Assembly: GCA_022843805.1 (NCBI GenBank)
Contig: JALHMY010000100.1
Span: forward strand, 1 to 34,939
Reading direction: 5' to 3'
DNA length: 34,939 nucleotides
Source: Fuerstiella sp.
Lineage (GTDB): Bacteria; Planctomycetota; Planctomycetia; Planctomycetales; Planctomycetaceae
The notes beneath the pieces are model-generated. The model ran no database searches and was not told the origin of the DNA. It saw only the letters and a program-made list of their open reading frames with translations. Shown one piece after another: positions 25,253-34,516 of this stretch (positions within the stretch are counted from its first letter, which is position 1; the number at the start of each line of letters is the position of its first letter). A program made the translations under genes and the position numbers.

Positions 25253-26047
25253 ATGAGTACTCAACTGGATCCATCGAGCCATCGTCCTGCTCCACATGCC
25301 GGGATTAACCATCCGGTCAATGTGAACGGATACCTTGCCGCAGCAGGAATCGGCGCGGTTTTGAGCGACTCGACCGCTTCACCGAACGGAACGGCTGAAA
25401 ATTCCGGCAGATGGACCGTACAGGCACTGCCGTACCGGGAAATCCGTCGTCGATTCTGGCATATGGCACCTGGCATGCTCGCGTTTGGCCTGCACCTCGA
25501 ATCTCATGCGGATCCCATTACTCCGACTTTAAAAGCGATTATCGTTGGATGCTGTGTCGTAATTGCGGCAAAAATCTTCAGCGGTTTTCGAAAGATTGAG
25601 CGACAGGGAGAAGGAAAAGGAACTGCCTCGGTCGCCGGATATGCCTTTTCCGTGCTCCTTACGATGCTGCTATTTCCTCGTCATCTGGAAATCGGTGTTG
25701 GGGTGTTGTCAATACTTGCGTTTGGTGACGGTTCAGCCACTCTGTTTGGACTGATGTTTCGAGGACCACGTTTGCCGTGGAATTCCACAAAGTCATGGAG
25801 CGGGTTCCTGGCGTTTATTGTCGTCGGCAGTCTCATGTCCACATGGCTTTACTGGGGTGAGACGTGGAATCCTGAAGCCTCCGACCCAGGTGTCAGCTTC
25901 CTGCACGCACTCCTGATCGTTTGCCCGGCCGTGATCGCGGCCGCTCTCGCAGAATCGATTCGGACCAGGCTTAACGACAACATACGTGTGGGGGTCGTTG
26001 CGGCAATAACGCTGATTGCCACACACTTTATGCTGAGAACATTCTGA
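25253..26047 (+). CDS. Polyprenol/dolichol kinase-like membrane protein
   Basis: 264 aa, with a polar N-terminal ~60 residues and then several hydrophobic spans (about 73-83, 94-109, 128-141, 146-158, 184-199, 218-233, 245-262). RREIRRRFWHMAPG-like residues (62-74) and the block FGDGSATLFG (157-166) followed by LPWNSTKSWSGFLAF (174-188) match the CTP-dependent dolichol/phytol/diacylglycerol kinase family related to CdsA. The reaction would be CTP-dependent phosphorylation of a long-chain lipid alcohol in the cytoplasmic membrane, in lipid recycling or isoprenoid salvage. The substrate cannot be told from sequence. It stands alone between the HNH terminator and the VWA gene. Confidence 0.85.
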   Translation: MSTQLDPSSHRPAPHAGINHPVNVNGYLAAAGIGAVLSDSTASPNGTAENSGRWTVQALPYREIRRRFWHMAPGMLAFGLHLESHADPITPTLKAIIVGCCVVIAAKIFSGFRKIERQGEGKGTASVAGYAFSVLLTMLLFPRHLEIGVGVLSILAFGDGSATLFGLMFRGPRLPWNSTKSWSGFLAFIVVGSLMSTWLYWGETWNPEASDPGVSFLHALLIVCPAVIAAALAESIRTRLNDNIRVGVVAAITLIATHFMLRTF

Positions 26048-26051
26048 AACT

Positions 26052-26092
26052 CGGAATCAGTGTCGCTTTATGTTATGATTCCGGCCGGTTTT
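26052..26092 (+). terminator. Possible terminator after the lipid-kinase-like gene
   Basis: CGGAATCA (26052-26059) and TGATTCCG (26076-26083) pair perfectly across a 16-base loop. A GCCGG and TTTT follow. The T-run is 5 bases from the stem, so it is weaker than the terminator at 25036. Confidence 0.4.
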
Positions 26093-26139
26093 CAATGACC
26101 ATTTTTTCGTGAGAATTCATTCACGATTGTCTGATACCG

Positions 26140-28809
26140 TTGAACTGGCCCGAGCTGATATTCCGCGACCCGCCCTGGCTGACAGCTGCGGTTTTCTTTT
26201 TGCCGCTGCTGTGGATCGTGTTACGTCGCAGCGTTACAACACTTCCCGTTTCGCTGCGTTACATCTCGCTGGTACTGAGAACATCAATTGCACTCCTGAT
26301 CGTTGCGAGCCTTGCCGGAACAACACTGAAACAAAGCTCCACCCGTCCCTTCGTCGTATTCGTGACGGATGTGAGTGACAGTACTGGCAGCGAAGCTTCA
26401 GGAGCAGCGATCCGGTTTATAAGAGCAGCAACACAGAATATTCCTGTGGAACAGTATTGCGAGCTGACTTTTGCCCGAAACGCATCGCCGCCAGTCACGG
26501 CAAGTGCACATGGTTCCAAAGTGACTACCGGCAGTTCGAACAATTCGGCCATTGGAACTGAACTCCGTGATGCGACCGACATTCAGAAAGCTCTGGAGTC
26601 GGCAGCCGCCTGTGTTCCCCCCGGTTTCGTTCCGCACATCGTTGTTTTGAGTGACGGTTTACAAAATCGCGGAGACGCATTGCACGCCGCATCGAAACTT
26701 GCCATTCGTACCTCGACCGTTTCCCTTTCAGCAACATCAGGCCCCGAAATCTCGCTCGCCAGTCTCAGGTTGCCGGAACAAATTGCGCCGAACGAGCCTT
26801 TTCAGGTGGAAATTCAAATTGAATCGGATCATGACGACCATGTTCATATCGAATTACATCGGGATGATCGCATTTCCATTTCCGAGGACCAACTCGTCGG
26901 ACGTGGCACAAATCGCTTCTTTTTCACTCAGCGTATTGAACGTCCGACGAAATTCACCGCCTCGCTCGGACCAGCTGTAAAATCCGAAAACGGGGCGCTG
27001 GGATCTGCCAGGATAAACGGTCAGAATCAGTCTGCTTCAAACGACAGGGAAATCGTGTTTCAGGACACGTGGCCACAAAACAACACGCAGCATGCCACCA
27101 TCCTGATGGCAACGGCACCTCGTGTACTTTTGATTGAATCAGAACCGGATCCCGCCCGGTCACTGCAGAGAGCATTGCAGCAGGAAGGACTGGACATTAC
27201 CCCGGGCAATCTGTCCGATCTTCCTTCGACGCCCCGAAAACTGCAACTCTGGGACGCATTGATCCTTTCAAATGTTTCAGCCACGGATCTTTCCATCGAG
27301 CAGATGCAGACGATTCGAACCTGGGTTGTCGAATCAGGCGGAGGTCTTGTGATGACTGGCGGAGACCAGTCGTTCGGACTTGGTGGTTATTTTCGAACGG
27401 TCGTGGAGGACGTGCTCCCTGTGGCCAGCGACTTTCAGAAGGAGCAGGAGAAACCATCCCTTGGCCTGGTTTTGCTGATCGACAAATCAGGTTCCATGGG
27501 AGGCACCAAAATTGAACTGGCAAAAGATGCAGCGAAGGCTGCCGTGGAACTTCTGGGACCCAACGACCATATTGGAGTAATTGCCTTTGATGGTCGACCA
27601 TGGGTTGTCACACCGATGGGACCTGTCACTGACAGGCAAAGTATTCTCGACAGTATCTCCGCGGTACAGGTGGGAGGCGGTACAAGCATTTACCCGGGAA
27701 TGAAACTTGCGTACGAAAGTCTTCAGGCCATAAATACCGGGTTAAAGCATCTGATCGTGCTCACTGACGGCTATTCGATTCCAGGTGATTTTGAGGGACT
27801 GACCAAAGACATTGCCAATGCAAAGATTACGGTGTCAACGGCAGGCATCGGAGATGCCGATCCTGAGCTCCTGAAGATGATTGCGGATTTGGGACATGGT
27901 CGCAGTTATTTCAGCAGTGATCCTGCCGCCATCCCTCAAATCTTTGCAAAGGAAACTCTAATGGCCGGACAGGACGCCATTCGGGAGGATGCTTTTATTC
28001 CACAGCTTCAGAAAGTGTTCCCCGCATTTGCGGATATCGATTTTTCAAAGGCGCCGCAGCTGCTGGGATATGTGGCGACTCGTGCTAAACCTTCAAGTGA
28101 GGTGATCCTTCGATCCCCCTCGGGTGATCCGGTGCTGGCATGGTGGCGATATGGTCTCGGAACGGCAGCGGCATTCACGTCTGATTCCGGTTACCGCTGG
28201 GGTGTGAACTGGCTGACATGGGAAGCCTACAGCCGCTTCTGGGCGCAACTGATTCGCCACTGCAGCCGACGTCAGTCCGCCGGAGGAATGGATGTAACGC
28301 TAAGTCGTACTGAGCAGGGTCTGCACGTTTCAGTCGACAGCAGTGAACCGGATGGCCGTCTGCTTAATGGCGCTGAGACGATGATTCAGGGCACTGGTCC
28401 TGAAGGAGCTGTTGTGTCTGTTCAGGCCGAACAAACCGGCCCGGGGCAGTATGAAGCCCGGCTGCCTGGCCCGGCTGATGGAGAATGGCAGCTGCATATT
28501 GCAGTGCGTCGGGAGGGAATTGTTTTGCACGAGCGTGCACTTTCTTCGTCAGCCAGCTATCCCGATGAATATCGGCCGCAACAAACCAATACAGAACTGC
28601 TCCGGAAGATTGCCAGTGTGACTGGTGGATACTTTCAACCCGCGCCTCAGGATATTTTCACTGCGGCGCCGGATGAGCGTGCTGACATTTTTTTTCCTCT
28701 GCGTCCAATGCTGCTGCAGCTGGCTCTCATGATGTTTGTGCTGGACGTTGCCGTCCGACGCCTTCCCCGTATTGTCGTTTCATTGCAAAGAAGGAACGTT
28801 GCCCTGTGA
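26140..28809 (+). CDS. Membrane protein with two VWA domains and a GATase-like segment
   Basis: 889 aa from a TTG at 26140; no ATG is suitable and the frame has a stop at 26110. The N-terminus has two membrane spans (about 14-28, 42-60). A VWA domain with a DxSxS metal site (D77, S79, S81) follows. Then comes a class I glutamine-amidotransferase-like segment (about 325-425, LILSNVSATDLS...GGGLVMTGGDQSFG) without an obvious catalytic Cys. A second VWA domain has a complete MIDAS site: DKSGS (448-452), T515 and D543. A C-terminal span lies near 855-872. This arrangement is known from large envelope proteins of bacteria with BatA/YfbK-like VWA domains, thought to act as metal-dependent scaffolds. 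No MoxR/BatA partner is present here. The next gene overlaps by 4 bp. Confidence 0.85.
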   Translation: MNWPELIFRDPPWLTAAVFFLPLLWIVLRRSVTTLPVSLRYISLVLRTSIALLIVASLAGTTLKQSSTRPFVVFVTDVSDSTGSEASGAAIRFIRAATQNIPVEQYCELTFARNASPPVTASAHGSKVTTGSSNNSAIGTELRDATDIQKALESAAACVPPGFVPHIVVLSDGLQNRGDALHAASKLAIRTSTVSLSATSGPEISLASLRLPEQIAPNEPFQVEIQIESDHDDHVHIELHRDDRISISEDQLVGRGTNRFFFTQRIERPTKFTASLGPAVKSENGALGSARINGQNQSASNDREIVFQDTWPQNNTQHATILMATAPRVLLIESEPDPARSLQRALQQEGLDITPGNLSDLPSTPRKLQLWDALILSNVSATDLSIEQMQTIRTWVVESGGGLVMTGGDQSFGLGGYFRTVVEDVLPVASDFQKEQEKPSLGLVLLIDKSGSMGGTKIELAKDAAKAAVELLGPNDHIGVIAFDGRPWVVTPMGPVTDRQSILDSISAVQVGGGTSIYPGMKLAYESLQAINTGLKHLIVLTDGYSIPGDFEGLTKDIANAKITVSTAGIGDADPELLKMIADLGHGRSYFSSDPAAIPQIFAKETLMAGQDAIREDAFIPQLQKVFPAFADIDFSKAPQLLGYVATRAKPSSEVILRSPSGDPVLAWWRYGLGTAAAFTSDSGYRWGVNWLTWEAYSRFWAQLIRHCSRRQSAGGMDVTLSRTEQGLHVSVDSSEPDGRLLNGAETMIQGTGPEGAVVSVQAEQTGPGQYEARLPGPADGEWQLHIAVRREGIVLHERALSSSASYPDEYRPQQTNTELLRKIASVTGGYFQPAPQDIFTAAPDERADIFFPLRPMLLQLALMMFVLDVAVRRLPRIVVSLQRRNVAL

Positions 28810-29465
28810 TTGTCAGCGAACCCGATCACCTGGTTGTAACTGCCGGATCATTGTCAGACGGTGTGGCTTTTGTTGAACAGGCTCTTGGAGTCTCAATGCA
28901 GCCAGGCGGAAAGCATGTGCGGATGTCAACTCATAACGCTCTGCTGAGAATCGGCGCACGCCTTTATCTGGAAGTCATTGCAGCTGACCCGGATGCACCG
29001 TCTCCCAACAGGCCTCGCTGGTTCCAGCTGGACGAACGAAATACTGACGAACGGCCATCTCTGGCCACGTGGGTTGTCCGCACAGACAACATTCAGAAAG
29101 CTGAATCATCATTCCTTCCGGGAACCGGAAAAATCGAATCGATGGAACGCGGCACACTCCGCTGGATGATCAGTATCCCTTCGGACGGGCGACTGGCAGC
29201 CGGGGGAGTGGCACCATCAATGATTCAGTGGCTGACTGAACCCCATCCTGCCAGCCGACTGCCTGAAAGCGGTGTTTCGCTGATTCGGCTGGAAGGATTT
29301 CATCCGCAGCCTGAATCCGTCGAGGAAATGCTGACAAGCGTTTCCTTTCGGGGTGACTTTCAACTGACAAAGATCCCATCAGGTCAGCTCGCTGGTTTAC
29401 GAGCAGTCTTTCAAACCCCGAATGGGTTGAAGGAGTTGTCAACGACCGGACTTTTTCCTGACTGA
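28806..29465 (+). CDS. Glyoxalase-like domain protein
   Basis: 219 aa. The GTG start overlaps the TGA of the VWA gene (GTGA), implying tight translational coupling. The protein fits the glyoxalase-like/VOC superfamily: an early PDHLVVTAGSLSDGVAFVEQALG motif (start of the betaalphabetabetabeta module) with H8, and a second half (about 150-210) with the same topology. VOC enzymes bind a metal and act on small molecules; the early His is kept, but full metal ligation is not clear. It is cytosolic, with no signal peptide. Why it is coupled to a VWA membrane protein is unknown. Its 3' end overlaps the end of the SNF2 gene by 27 bp on the opposite strand. Confidence 0.85.
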   Translation: MIVSEPDHLVVTAGSLSDGVAFVEQALGVSMQPGGKHVRMSTHNALLRIGARLYLEVIAADPDAPSPNRPRWFQLDERNTDERPSLATWVVRTDNIQKAESSFLPGTGKIESMERGTLRWMISIPSDGRLAAGGVAPSMIQWLTEPHPASRLPESGVSLIRLEGFHPQPESVEEMLTSVSFRGDFQLTKIPSGQLAGLRAVFQTPNGLKELSTTGLFPD

Positions 29466-32400
29466 AGCGGGAGGTGAGGGCGCCGAATCACTTTCCGCCC
29501 CCCAGCGAATCATATTGGCCAGTTCTTCGGTGCTCATGCTGCCAGAGGCTTCTGCCCCCGAAAGCACGCCTTCGACGAGGTCCCGCTTTTCTTCGTGCAG
29601 AGACAAAATCTGTTCTTCGATCGTGCCTTTTGCAATGATTCGATAGACCATCACTGATTTGGTCTGTCCGATTCGGTGAGCACGGTCCGTCGCCTGATCT
29701 TCCACCGCCGGATTCCACCACGGATCCATATGGATCACATAATCAGCTGCTGTCAGATTCAAGCCTGTTCCCCCGGCTTTGAGCGAAATCAGGAAAACGT
29801 CGTCATTGCCATTCTGAAACGCCTCGACTCGTTCCTTGCGGGCTTTTGGAGTTGTCTTACCATCAAGATACTGACTGGTAATCCCATTCCGCTCGCACGC
29901 ATCTCGTATGAGTGCCAGGTGAGATGTAAACTGACTGAAAACGAGTGTTCGGTGACCCTGTTCCTTCAGCTGCAGCAGTCGTTCGATGAGTTCATCAAGC
30001 TTGGATGATGATCCGGTCCATGTGGGATCAACAAGACCAATGTGGCAGGCCAGCTGCCGCAATCGGGTCAGAATCTGCAGAATACGAAAGCGATGGTCGG
30101 CCGGCTGATCAGACTGCTCTTCATTCTGCAGCTGATCAAGTTCTCCGATGGCCGCCAGTCGCATCTGGTCGTAACGCTGCCGTTCTTCAGGTGACAGGTC
30201 GACCAGCAGATTGTTTTCACTGCGCTCCGGAAGATCCTTGAGCACCTCTGACTTGGATCGCCTAAGAATGAATGGCGAAATCACTTTGGAAAGAGCTTCA
30301 CGCCGATCGCTGTCCCGTTCTTTTTCGATGGATGCAGCAAATCGTCGCCGAAACTGTTCCCATGGCCCCAGTACTCCCGGTGAAACCACATTGAAGATAC
30401 TCCAGAGCTCACCCAGATGATTTTCCATGGGAGTTCCGGTGAGTGCCACTTTCCAGCTGGCTCCGAACTGCCTGATTTGCTGGGCCGTTTTGCTGTTGGA
30501 ATTCTTTACATTCTGAGCTTCGTCCAGAACCAGAGTTCCCCATTTGACTTTCTTCAGACGATCAGCCTCCCGGAGTGCCAGGCCATAACTGCAAATGATG
30601 ACCTGGCCATCAGTAGCCTTTTCAAGCAAATCGGCTCGGTCTGCTTCACGAAACAAAATGGGCGTCAGAGACGGAGTAAACCGCTCACATTCAGCCTGCC
30701 AGTTAAAACCGAGTGAAGTGGGAGCGATCACGAGAGCGGGCCCATCTTCAATTCTTTGCAGCAGCAGTGCGAGGGTTTGAACGGTTTTCCCAAGTCCCAT
30801 ATCGTCTGCCAGAATTCCGCCCACGCCCCAGGCGGACAAGCGGCACATCCAGCGATAACCATCCAGCTGATAATCACGAAGCGAGCAATTCAGCCCAGCC
30901 GGAAGTTCCGGAGTCAGCGACTGAGCTTCACGTACTCGCTGCAGGCATTTCGCCCATTCCCGATCCGACTCAACCTTAACCTCAAAAGCTTCCAGCCCGG
31001 ATACGGTCAGAGCGGCTGCGGAATCCACCTGCAGCTTTCCTCGGTTTTCGCTGCTGACATCCGACAATCGCTGAAGTGCACGGCGTAATTCCTCTGAAAT
31101 CACGGCCCATTTACCGGGAGTCAGTTCAATCATTCCTGATATTCGAGCTCGGCGGGTTCCCTGAAGCAAATCTTTCAGTGGAATCTGTACATCGCCGATG
31201 GTGCATTCCCCGGTGATTCCAAACCAGTCCCGCTGGCGATTGACCTGAACTCGCACATTCGATGCAGAAACTTTTCCCAAAACATCGAACTGGCTGGCAG
31301 ACTGCCTGTGCCACACGACCGACAGACGCTTTGCCGACACAAGTTCGCCGGTTGCCGCCATAAAGTCGGCCACAAGGCTGGGAGAATTGATAATCCACTT
31401 CCACTCAGATTCTGAGGGCAATCCCTGCAGTCCCAGCACGTCCGACAGTTCTTTCGCCCGATGAATCTCGTGACTTCCATTACGAACGAACTGCACTCGC
31501 TGCCCTTCAAGCTTTCCATGTCTTCGCAGCATCCCGGTGCCGGGCATCAGATAGTTCTGATGACTGTCTCGCACACACATGGTGACTTCCAGATCCCCGG
31601 TTTTTCTTAACATCAGCAGGACCACCGGCTCAGGATCAACGGCCACTTCCGGGCCACCCAGAGAATCAGGAAGCTGCACCATCGCGGCCTCCTGCAATGT
31701 GTCCAGAGTCTTCAGCAGGTCGTCCGTTTTTTCCCGTGTAACAACCATCGGATCAGAATACAGGTGCTGAACCAGCCTCACGGCAGCATCAGTACACCGG
31801 AATGCTGTGATTTGTCCCCGCTGCGGGGCAATGACAAGTACCATTTTGGGCAGAATACTAATAAAGCGAACTGCATCTGGTTCGCTAATCTCGCGATATA
31901 CTTCGAATGGGCTGGTGGTCAGGAGGAACCCGGCATCAACTTCCCTGACAATAATTTCGAAGGGCTGAAATTCAATGCGGCAGTTTTCACGATTTAACTG
32001 CACCTCGTCGCTGCCAGCCATCAGAGGAAGTGCATCCACCACGGCGATCTGCGGAACAGTTGCCCATGATTTTTGCGAGATTACGGATGCAAGGCGGTGA
32101 TCAAGTGGCGACCAGTGTTTCTCTCCGTCCTTCAGAAACTGTGAAAGACTTACGGCTCGGCCCCGAGACCAGCCGCCATTCTTATTCTCCTGCTGTCGAA
32201 TTGGAACAACGGATAGAGACCTGCTGTCCCCCCCATCCGTCTGCAAGTCAATGTTCCACAGATATCGATATGCCAGGGCAGAGTCAGTTGCTTCAATATC
32301 GATGGTTGAGAGGGCTGGTGGGTCGAGTCGCATTGTTTCCAGCAGACTCATCGTGCGACGATACATCCTCTCCGGATCGTCCCTTCCGTGGATGCTTCTC

Positions 32401-33020
32401 ATCACATCGGAATCCTGATCACGAAGCTGCTTCGCGAGAAAGTCGGACACCTCCAGCTGATGAACACAGCGGTCCAGCGAACAAGAGGTACATTTTGTTT
32501 TGTATGAACTACGAAACAGATCGGCCTCTAATGTGACATCACAGCTCTTTCTCGTATCGTCCCATCGGAACGTGGCATTGCCCCGGGGATTAAAGCTGGT
32601 CAGGGTCACAACTCCAGCTGACGAACGTCCCCCCCATCGATACTGGCTGCCCTGCGATCCCTGAAATCGAAAGACGATTGTATTCCAGCGCTGCTGCAGC
32701 TGATCCGGAGTGAAAACATTCAGAGGATCGGTGTGGCCGGGTGCTGCAGGAGGACCCGGTAATGCAATCACATGGCTCACCCCAGCTCCCTGCACTGGTG
32801 AGCTGAGAGTGCCATGAGGATTGTCACCCACTTCAGAAGACTCGTCTTCATCATCCCCATCATCGAAGAATTCATCGTCATCTTCTTCGGCAGGAGAATT
32901 CATCCCGGCCCTACTCATTTCAACAATGCGTTTTAGAAGTGCGCCCGCGAGAGATTCGCCGGAAAAACCGGCAGGCATGGAGCTCCGGGTCCGTTTCTTC
33001 TTGTTTCGTCGTCGAGCCAC
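29439..33020 (-). CDS. SNF2-family helicase/ATPase (HepA/RapA-like) with zinc cluster
   Basis: 1193 aa. The N-terminus is basic, then strongly acidic (about 45-62, D/E-rich). A CxxC...CxH cluster (C177, C180, C185, H187) resembles a SWIM zinc finger, with an unusual CxxC in place of CxC. A long middle region (about 240-700) has no family I can name. The SNF2 core has motif I DDMGLGKT (739-746), DEAQ (833-836), SAT-like TGTP (861-864) and a helicase C-terminal lobe with motif VI QATDRAHRIGQ (1109-1119). The motor is intact and should translocate on double-stranded DNA. Roles of this class include RNA polymerase recycling and repair, and some are defence proteins; no defence partners are next to it. 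It lies 168 bp from the RodA-like gene on the same strand. Confidence 0.93.
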   Translation of the reverse strand: MARRRNKKKRTRSSMPAGFSGESLAGALLKRIVEMSRAGMNSPAEEDDDEFFDDGDDEDESSEVGDNPHGTLSSPVQGAGVSHVIALPGPPAAPGHTDPLNVFTPDQLQQRWNTIVFRFQGSQGSQYRWGGRSSAGVVTLTSFNPRGNATFRWDDTRKSCDVTLEADLFRSSYKTKCTSCSLDRCVHQLEVSDFLAKQLRDQDSDVMRSIHGRDDPERMYRRTMSLLETMRLDPPALSTIDIEATDSALAYRYLWNIDLQTDGGDSRSLSVVPIRQQENKNGGWSRGRAVSLSQFLKDGEKHWSPLDHRLASVISQKSWATVPQIAVVDALPLMAGSDEVQLNRENCRIEFQPFEIIVREVDAGFLLTTSPFEVYREISEPDAVRFISILPKMVLVIAPQRGQITAFRCTDAAVRLVQHLYSDPMVVTREKTDDLLKTLDTLQEAAMVQLPDSLGGPEVAVDPEPVVLLMLRKTGDLEVTMCVRDSHQNYLMPGTGMLRRHGKLEGQRVQFVRNGSHEIHRAKELSDVLGLQGLPSESEWKWIINSPSLVADFMAATGELVSAKRLSVVWHRQSASQFDVLGKVSASNVRVQVNRQRDWFGITGECTIGDVQIPLKDLLQGTRRARISGMIELTPGKWAVISEELRRALQRLSDVSSENRGKLQVDSAAALTVSGLEAFEVKVESDREWAKCLQRVREAQSLTPELPAGLNCSLRDYQLDGYRWMCRLSAWGVGGILADDMGLGKTVQTLALLLQRIEDGPALVIAPTSLGFNWQAECERFTPSLTPILFREADRADLLEKATDGQVIICSYGLALREADRLKKVKWGTLVLDEAQNVKNSNSKTAQQIRQFGASWKVALTGTPMENHLGELWSIFNVVSPGVLGPWEQFRRRFAASIEKERDSDRREALSKVISPFILRRSKSEVLKDLPERSENNLLVDLSPEERQRYDQMRLAAIGELDQLQNEEQSDQPADHRFRILQILTRLRQLACHIGLVDPTWTGSSSKLDELIERLLQLKEQGHRTLVFSQFTSHLALIRDACERNGITSQYLDGKTTPKARKERVEAFQNGNDDVFLISLKAGGTGLNLTAADYVIHMDPWWNPAVEDQATDRAHRIGQTKSVMVYRIIAKGTIEEQILSLHEEKRDLVEGVLSGAEASGSMSTEELANMIRWGAESDSAPSPPASVRKKSGR

Positions 33021-33188
33021 AGCAGCGCCGTTCTACATTCGGACTAGTATTCAAAACACACAACGCTGAGGTTTTTAAGCCGCCTGCAGCAATCAGGCCC
33101 TCAGGGAGCGGTAGCATAAAAAGCTGACGCGGGATTCTATCGACTCACCTGCTGTTCGCTACGGTGAACCAGACCTCCAGGCGTGAAT

Positions 33189-34352
33189 TTACAGTGAATT
33201 CTGCTGCTTTAGTCCGAATCCGGAATCGCTCATCCGGCGGACAAACGGCTCTCCTGTGACTTCATAACCGGGCCGCATGGAGATGTTGATCAATAGTCCC
33301 ATTGCAATGCTGGTCGACAATAAACTGCTTCCACCATAACTGCAAAGCGGCAGCGTAATCCCCGTGATCGGCATCAGTCCGACCGTCATTCCCGTATTGA
33401 TGACAACCTGTGTGGCAAGCATTGCCACAATTCCTACCGCCACCAGCCGACCAAACGGTTCACGGGTTCGCATTGCGGCAAGCAGCCCTCGCACGACCAG
33501 GATCGAATACAAGGACAACAACAGAATACATCCCGGAATACCGTATCGTTCACCAATCATGCAAAAGATAAAGTCGGTTCGAGCAGCCGGAAGCTGCCAT
33601 GCAGCCGGATCGTCTGTGAGCGGTTCCGCCTGCCAGATACTTCCCCATGCACCACCAAGTGCCAGCACCTGCTTTGACTGATGAAGATGGAATCCGTCGC
33701 CGGAAGGAGCAGGTCCGCCGTCTCGCTGAGTAAAAACGGTGACAACACGCGATCGCTGTTCGGCACTCATCTGCCACCAGAGCACCGGAACGAGCGCCAG
33801 CCCTGCAAGCGAAATTGCAATAATGTGTTTCATCCTGGCGCCTGCCGCAATGATCATGGCATACATGACAGGTAGAAACAGCATGGCGGTCCCCAGATCG
33901 GGTTCTTTGAGAACCAGCAGCAGCGGGACAACAGTCATTATTAAAGGCGGCAACAGTCCCGCCAGACTCCGATAGTTCTCCCGATGCATCAGAAAGAATG
34001 CGAGAGCGAGAATAAATGCGAGCCGGGCAGGTTCACTGGGCTGAAAGTCGAAAAGTCCCAGCGGAATCCATCGCCTTGAACCATTCACCGGCGGCATGAA
34101 CAATGTCAGCACCAGCAGCGCCAGGCAAACCAGGTAAAATGGCATACTGAATGATCGCAGACTGCGATAGGGAATCTGAGTCACCAACAACATCGCAGGC
34201 CATGACAGAAGCAGCCAGACGACCTGTCGCTCAAAGAGTCTCGATGCGCCGTAAAGCTGGTCGGCTCGCACCAGCCCGCACAAACCAATGATTGTGATGG
34301 CTGCGCAAGTGACAACAAACCCCCATGGTATTTGCTGCAGACGGTTCAGCAT
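33189..34352 (-). CDS. RodA/FtsW-type SEDS glycosyltransferase
   Basis: 387 aa from the ATG at 34352 (a TTG at 34385 adds 11 residues and has weaker support). It is a polytopic membrane protein with about 10 spans. SEDS landmarks are present: FQPSEPARLAFILALAF, KEPDLGTAMLF, RTDFIFCMIGE and the C-terminal INTGMTVGLMPITGITLPLCSYGGSS. SEDS proteins polymerise lipid II into glycan strands with a partner class B PBP (RodA with PBP2, FtsW with PBP3). No PBP is adjacent here. RodA and FtsW cannot be separated with certainty; overall length and the SEPARLA segment favour RodA. It lies downstream of and on the same strand as the partial Rpn gene and upstream of the SNF2 gene, with no sign of functional linkage. 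Confidence 0.93.
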   Translation of the reverse strand: MLNRLQQIPWGFVVTCAAITIIGLCGLVRADQLYGASRLFERQVVWLLLSWPAMLLVTQIPYRSLRSFSMPFYLVCLALLVLTLFMPPVNGSRRWIPLGLFDFQPSEPARLAFILALAFFLMHRENYRSLAGLLPPLIMTVVPLLLVLKEPDLGTAMLFLPVMYAMIIAAGARMKHIIAISLAGLALVPVLWWQMSAEQRSRVVTVFTQRDGGPAPSGDGFHLHQSKQVLALGGAWGSIWQAEPLTDDPAAWQLPAARTDFIFCMIGERYGIPGCILLLSLYSILVVRGLLAAMRTREPFGRLVAVGIVAMLATQVVINTGMTVGLMPITGITLPLCSYGGSSLLSTSIAMGLLINISMRPGYEVTGEPFVRRMSDSGFGLKQQNSL

Positions 34353-34516
34353 CCGTGTTGAAGTCCTGCCTTCTGCGATATTCAATTTCTATGTGCCATG
34401 GAATCACATCCCTGCAGTACCCGACCATATCCGCAATCCATGTGACTGGACCGATGGTAGAAAAAAGGGTAGTGCAGTGTTCCAATGTGACCGTCGCCGC
34501 CCCTCGTCGTGGTCGC

